From positions 559,501 through 623,500 of the forward strand of contig CALCUM010000003.1 in NCBI GenBank assembly GCA_937907245.1: a stretch of DNA of 64,000 bases. The letters run 5' to 3'. Source of the stretch: an uncultured Rhodobiaceae bacterium (GTDB taxonomy: Bacteria > Pseudomonadota > Alphaproteobacteria > RS24). The notes beneath the pieces are model-generated. The model was not told where the DNA came from and did no database searches. It was given only the letters and a program-made list of their open reading frames with translations. Each line of letters starts with the position of its first letter. Within the stretch, counting starts at the first letter, position 1. The position numbers were made by a program, and so were the translations under genes. Of the stretch, positions 60,756 through 64,000 are shown piece by piece.

Positions 60756-62048
60756 GTGGACCATCCAAACCCTGCCAATAGTGATCGCCTGCTAGAGCAG
60801 TTACTCACGCTGCATCCGCGCCTCATCGACCTTTCGCTTGACCGCATGTGGCGCCTGTTAAGCGCGCTCGACCACCCCCAAGACAAATGCCCCCCCATCA
60901 TCCATATCGCAGGCACCAATGGCAAAGGGTCCACTGCTTCGCTGTTACGCGCCATGCTCGAAGCCGAAGGCAAACAAGTGCATGCCTATTACTCGCCCCA
61001 TTTGGTAAACTTTCACGAGCGCATTGTGTTGGCGGGGACACAAATTTCCGAAGCCCATTTGGCCGACGCCCTGGCCCGCGTCGAGGTGGCCAATGGGGGC
61101 GCGCCGATTACTTTTTTCGAAGTCACCACGGCTGCCGCTTTTCTGGCCTTTAGCGAACATAAGGCCGACTATCTTATCCTCGAGGTAGGTTTGGGCGGCC
61201 GCCTAGATGCCACCAATGTGGTGACGCCAAAATTATGTGCCATCACCCCCATCAGCCTCGACCATCAAGATTTCTTAGGCGATACGATTTTATCTATCGC
61301 CGAAGAAAAAGCTGGAATTTTAAAAGCGGGCGTGCCCGCCATCTTGGCGAAGCAAACACAAGAAGTGCGCTCGTTTCTCGAAGATTATGCGGCACGGAAA
61401 TTGGCCCCGCTAACGATGGCTGGCCAAGATTTTACAACTTATGAAGAGGCGGGTCGGCTAATTTTTCAGCATGAGACGGGCTTACAAGACTTGCCTTTAC
61501 CGGCCCTCACAGGCGCGCATCAATTGGATAATGCGGGCACAGCTCTCGCCTGCGCGCAGGCGCTCGGCATCTCTGCACAAGCGATGGCCACGGGGCTGGA
61601 AACCGTGCGCTGGCCCGCCCGATTGCAAAAGCTGACCAAAGGCCCGCTAGTCGAGGGGCTGAAAGCTCGCCTCAAATCAGCGCAGGTTTGGTTGGATGGT
61701 GGGCATAATCAAGCCGCCGCCCAAGCGCTTGCCAACTGGCTGCCCAGCCAAGGCGATGCGCATCCAGAGGTGCATATTGTGATGGGACTTTTAAGCTCAA
61801 AATCGCACACAGAGTACCTAGCCGCTTTGGCCGAAACGGGCGCGCAAATCCACGCTGTGCCGATTGCCAATAATAAGGCAGCCCTGGCGCCAGATGTTAT
61901 GGCCGCCGAAGCGCAAGCCCAAGGCCTGAAATCCAGCGCCCATACCAGCATAGAAAACGCGCTGGAAACCATTACGGCTCCCAACGCGCTCATTCTCATT
62001 GCCGGCTCTTTGTATTTGGCAGGTCAGGTTTTAGCCGAAAACAGCTAG
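60756..62048 (+). CDS. folC: Folylpolyglutamate/dihydrofolate synthase
   Basis: Adds glutamate to dihydropteroate or folates. 430 residues from a GTG at 60756. P-loop GTNGKGST (53-60), SPHLVNFHERI (dihydropteroate contact), LEVGLGGRLDATNV, ISLDHQDFLGDTILSIAEEKAGILK (Mur-ligase Mg site and the modified-lysine region), and a C-terminal domain with WLDGGHNQAAAQAL. It complements the pabBAC genes elsewhere in the window in folate synthesis. Convergent with trxA (17-bp gap). Confidence 0.96.
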   Translation: MDHPNPANSDRLLEQLLTLHPRLIDLSLDRMWRLLSALDHPQDKCPPIIHIAGTNGKGSTASLLRAMLEAEGKQVHAYYSPHLVNFHERIVLAGTQISEAHLADALARVEVANGGAPITFFEVTTAAAFLAFSEHKADYLILEVGLGGRLDATNVVTPKLCAITPISLDHQDFLGDTILSIAEEKAGILKAGVPAILAKQTQEVRSFLEDYAARKLAPLTMAGQDFTTYEEAGRLIFQHETGLQDLPLPALTGAHQLDNAGTALACAQALGISAQAMATGLETVRWPARLQKLTKGPLVEGLKARLKSAQVWLDGGHNQAAAQALANWLPSQGDAHPEVHIVMGLLSSKSHTEYLAALAETGAQIHAVPIANNKAALAPDVMAAEAQAQGLKSSAHTSIENALETITAPNALILIAGSLYLAGQVLAENS

Positions 62049-62065
62049 GCCGACGCGCAGGCGAA

Positions 62066-62386
62066 TTACAGCGTTTCGTCGATCCAATCTTTGATTTGGC
62101 TTTTTGGCGCGGCACCCACTTTTGTGGCGGCGGCTTGGCCATCTTGGAAAATCATCATCGTCGGAATAGACCGCACGCCATAGCTGGTGGGGGCTTCTGG
62201 GTTCTCGTCAATATTCACTTTGATGATCGACAGCTTGTCACCATATTCAGCCGATAGCTCTTCTAGGGCTGGCGCGATTTGCTTGCAGGGGCCACACCAT
62301 TCAGCCCAAAAGTCGACCAAGACGGGGCCTTCTGCGTTCAGCACTTTGGTTTCAAATTCTGCGTCATTTACATGCGATACGCTCAT
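62066..62386 (-). CDS. trxA: Thioredoxin
   Basis: 106-residue cytosolic disulfide reductase. The active site is WAEWCGPCKQIAP (C31-x2-C34), with the buried VDFW aspartate (25), the cis-proline in VRSIPTMMIF and the KVNIDENP strand. Standard thioredoxin 1 length. AGGAGAG lies upstream of the ATG. In the order addA-trxA-folC (opposite strands), as in other alphaproteobacteria. Confidence 0.97.
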   Translation of the reverse strand: MSVSHVNDAEFETKVLNAEGPVLVDFWAEWCGPCKQIAPALEELSAEYGDKLSIIKVNIDENPEAPTSYGVRSIPTMMIFQDGQAAATKVGAAPKSQIKDWIDETL

Positions 62387-62477
62387 GGCTCTCTCCTTTG
62401 GATTGAAAATAATAGCTTAGAAGTAATGTAGGGAGGCGGGTGTTGATTCTCAAGGCGCCGCGTGGTTTTAAAATAGT

Positions 62478-64000
62478 TTACGGCTCTTTTAGCTCTCGCT
62501 CACCGGAAAGCACCTGCGCCATGGCTGCGTCTAGCGCTGCGTCTTGCAGCCAGTCGATGCGCGCATTTTGGGTCCAAATCAACGCACAGCGTATTGGCTT
62601 ACCCGGGCGCACCCCTTGCATCAAAGCGCGGTAGGCGGCCATTTGCGTCCAATAAGATGTTTCCTCGTCACGCGCTTGCGGCGGGTTTCCTGTTTTGAAG
62701 TCGACTAGAATAATTTCATCCGAGCGCTCTACCAACCGGTCTATTTGCCCTGCCAAAGCCAATTTTTGCCCATCTAGCATTTCAACCACGCCAGCAACAG
62801 AGGCTTCGGCCAAAGCTGTGGGGCCAAATAGGTCAGCCAAATCTGGATGCGCCAAAACCGACATCGCCTCCTCAACCAAACGCGCTTGGGTTGGCGCGTC
62901 GAGCGATATATCGCTGGCTTCGCTGGCCCGCGCCACATAGGTCCGCGCGGCCGCCTCGCGCTCGGTCGGCTCTAACGCGGGCAGGCTCTCTAATAATTTA
63001 TGGACAATTTTACCGCGTTGCGAAGCCGCCCGCAAAACCTCGCCTTCTTGCCCCGCCGGTTGGGTCACCGGCATATCGCCATGTGACAAAGAGGATGGCG
63101 AGAATAATTTATTGCCAAAATACCGATACGCATTTTCATCTCGTGGCGCAGGCTCAAATAACCAATCAGGAGTGGGCGGCACGGCGGCCCGCGCGGCGGC
63201 CGCCGATGTGTCTTTGTCTTGGGTGTCCAGCACCGGCAGCGGCACCTCACCAGCGGCTAGCCATTGGCGCGCATTCACAGTCTCCCCTGCCGCATCCTGC
63301 CAGCTTTGCCCGAGGCCGCTATCCATCATGTCATACCAACTATCTTTGGGCGGCTCTTTCTGACGTTTGGCTAACCATCCGCCAATATACAAACGGTCGC
63401 GCGCGCGCGTAAGAGCGACATAAAGCAGACGCTTTTCTTCTTGTTTCGCCAATATCTCTTGCCGCTCCACCTGCTCCGTCCCATAGGGCTCTCGCAAAGT
63501 TTTGGTAGCGCGCCATAGCGGCAGACGCTCGGCATTAAACTGCAAGCGGTTAACTTGTCCGCCTCGTTTCGCGGGCGCGCGGCAGGTATCGGGTAAAAAC
63601 ACGATGGGCGCCTCCAGCCCTTTGGCGCCATGCACGGTCATAATCCGAACAGCCGAGCCAGCCCCTTCCATATCGCGTTTAATCTCTTGTTGGCCTTGGC
63701 GTAGCCAATGCAAAAACCCCTGAACGGAGCCCGCATGGCGCGTTTCATAAGCCAAAGCGAGACGCAATAATTCACCGATAGGGTCATCAATTTGGCTGCC
63801 AAGGCGCGCGCTTAAAAGTTTGTGGCCAAGCTTTGCGCCTAAAAACTGCGCCAGCAATTCATAAGGTGCCAGCTTATCGATAGCCTCTTGCAACCACATT
63901 AATCGCTCAAAAGCCGCTTTTATGGCGGGCGCCGCACTTGCCTGTTGGGCCAGGTTTTCCAGCGCTTGCCAAAGGCTGGCGGGGCGGCCGTGAGCCAAGT
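62478..64000 (-). CDS. addA: AddA double-strand break repair helicase-nuclease, C-terminal part
   Basis: Only the last about 506 codons are in the window; the N-terminal Walker A half lies beyond 64000. Visible: UvrD-family motif V IMTVHGAKGLEAPIVFLPDT, motif VI EKRLLYVALTRARDRLYIGG, and a C-terminal PD-(D/E)xK nuclease domain with GQIDRLVERSDEIILVDFKTGNPP and YWTQMAAYRALMQ (the Q-x3-Y helix). AddAB resects DNA ends and loads RecA. Ends 91 bp upstream of trxA on the same strand. Confidence 0.95.
   Translation of the reverse strand, partial: LAHGRPASLWQALENLAQQASAAPAIKAAFERLMWLQEAIDKLAPYELLAQFLGAKLGHKLLSARLGSQIDDPIGELLRLALAYETRHAGSVQGFLHWLRQGQQEIKRDMEGAGSAVRIMTVHGAKGLEAPIVFLPDTCRAPAKRGGQVNRLQFNAERLPLWRATKTLREPYGTEQVERQEILAKQEEKRLLYVALTRARDRLYIGGWLAKRQKEPPKDSWYDMMDSGLGQSWQDAAGETVNARQWLAAGEVPLPVLDTQDKDTSAAAARAAVPPTPDWLFEPAPRDENAYRYFGNKLFSPSSLSHGDMPVTQPAGQEGEVLRAASQRGKIVHKLLESLPALEPTEREAAARTYVARASEASDISLDAPTQARLVEEAMSVLAHPDLADLFGPTALAEASVAGVVEMLDGQKLALAGQIDRLVERSDEIILVDFKTGNPPQARDEETSYWTQMAAYRALMQGVRPGKPIRCALIWTQNARIDWLQDAALDAAMAQVLSGERELKEP

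Overview
This 64-kb window is chromosomal DNA from an alphaproteobacterium. I infer this from conserved gene neighbourhoods known in that class: argH-lipoprotein-lysA, ftsE-ftsX, tyrC-hisC-chorismate mutase-metX-metW, methyltransferase-gloB, rpmI-rplT-pheS-pheT, RNase D-lptC-lptA-lptB-hpf, and aroA-cmk-rpsA-ihfB-lapA-pyrF-trpF-trpB-trpA-accD-folC-trxA-addA. The presence of SulP, queG, malate synthase G and a complex I NDUFA9-like protein fits a free-living, aerobic, probably aquatic member. I cannot name the genus. Genes are tightly packed, with many 1-8 bp stop/start overlaps.

Layout. 1-5.4 kb: tlpA (edge, minus), argH, a tiny lipoprotein, lysA, ftsEX, a YdcF-like protein. 5.4-11.7 kb: DUF2125 protein, then the tyrosine branch (tyrC, hisC-type aminotransferase, chorismate mutase; minus), divergent from metX-metW. 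11.8-16.1 kb: gloB, a degenerate cupin, the pabB-pabA-pabC p-aminobenzoate operon and rpmF. 16.2-23.6 kb: PQQ-type sugar dehydrogenase, small membrane protein, glcB, a membrane-anchored glutamate synthase-like enzyme with a coupled small membrane protein, a serine hydrolase, and tRNA-Ser preceded by odd 89-bp repeats. 23.8-31.7 kb: lepA, pheT, pheS, rplT, rpmI and infC (minus), with a glycerophosphodiesterase gene on the other strand between rpmI and infC. 31.8-39 kb: glycosyltransferase pair, alpha/beta hydrolase, SDR protein, queG, GST, uppP, NDUFA9-like protein. 39.1-43.4 kb: tRNA-Leu(CAG) followed by a 4.2-kb cargo island (SulP transporter, persulfide dioxygenase-like MBL protein, two YeeE/YedE proteins) bounded by a 16-bp direct repeat of the tRNA 3' end. 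43.4-51.1 kb: ABC-F, recQ, RNase D, lptC-lptA-lptB, hpf, tRNA-Ala. 51.2-64 kb: FYDLN zinc-finger protein, aroA, cmk, rpsA, ihfB, lapA-like, pyrF, trpF-B-A, accD, folC, and trxA and addA on the minus strand (addA cut by the window edge).

Most of the window is housekeeping. The features that are not are these: the tRNA-Leu sulfur island with a second, decayed att-like site inside its right end; an array of tRNA-Ser 5'-end fragments between a promoter-like site and the gene; a recurrent habit of short (9-21 bp) tandem duplications in linkers, intergenic spacers and especially across stop codons (glcB, lptA, uppP/NDUFA9, ABC-F, sugar dehydrogenase), plus a 12-bp x 8 repeat upstream of the ABC-F gene; an AUA start codon for infC; and a possible attenuator in front of pheS.

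Metabolically, the window links chorismate supply (aroA) to tyrosine (tyrC/hisC/chorismate mutase), tryptophan (trpFBA) and folate (pabBAC, folC), along with lysine, arginine and methionine end steps. It also holds envelope genes: LPS export (lptCAB), undecaprenyl phosphate recycling (uppP), division (ftsEX) and glycosyl transfer.
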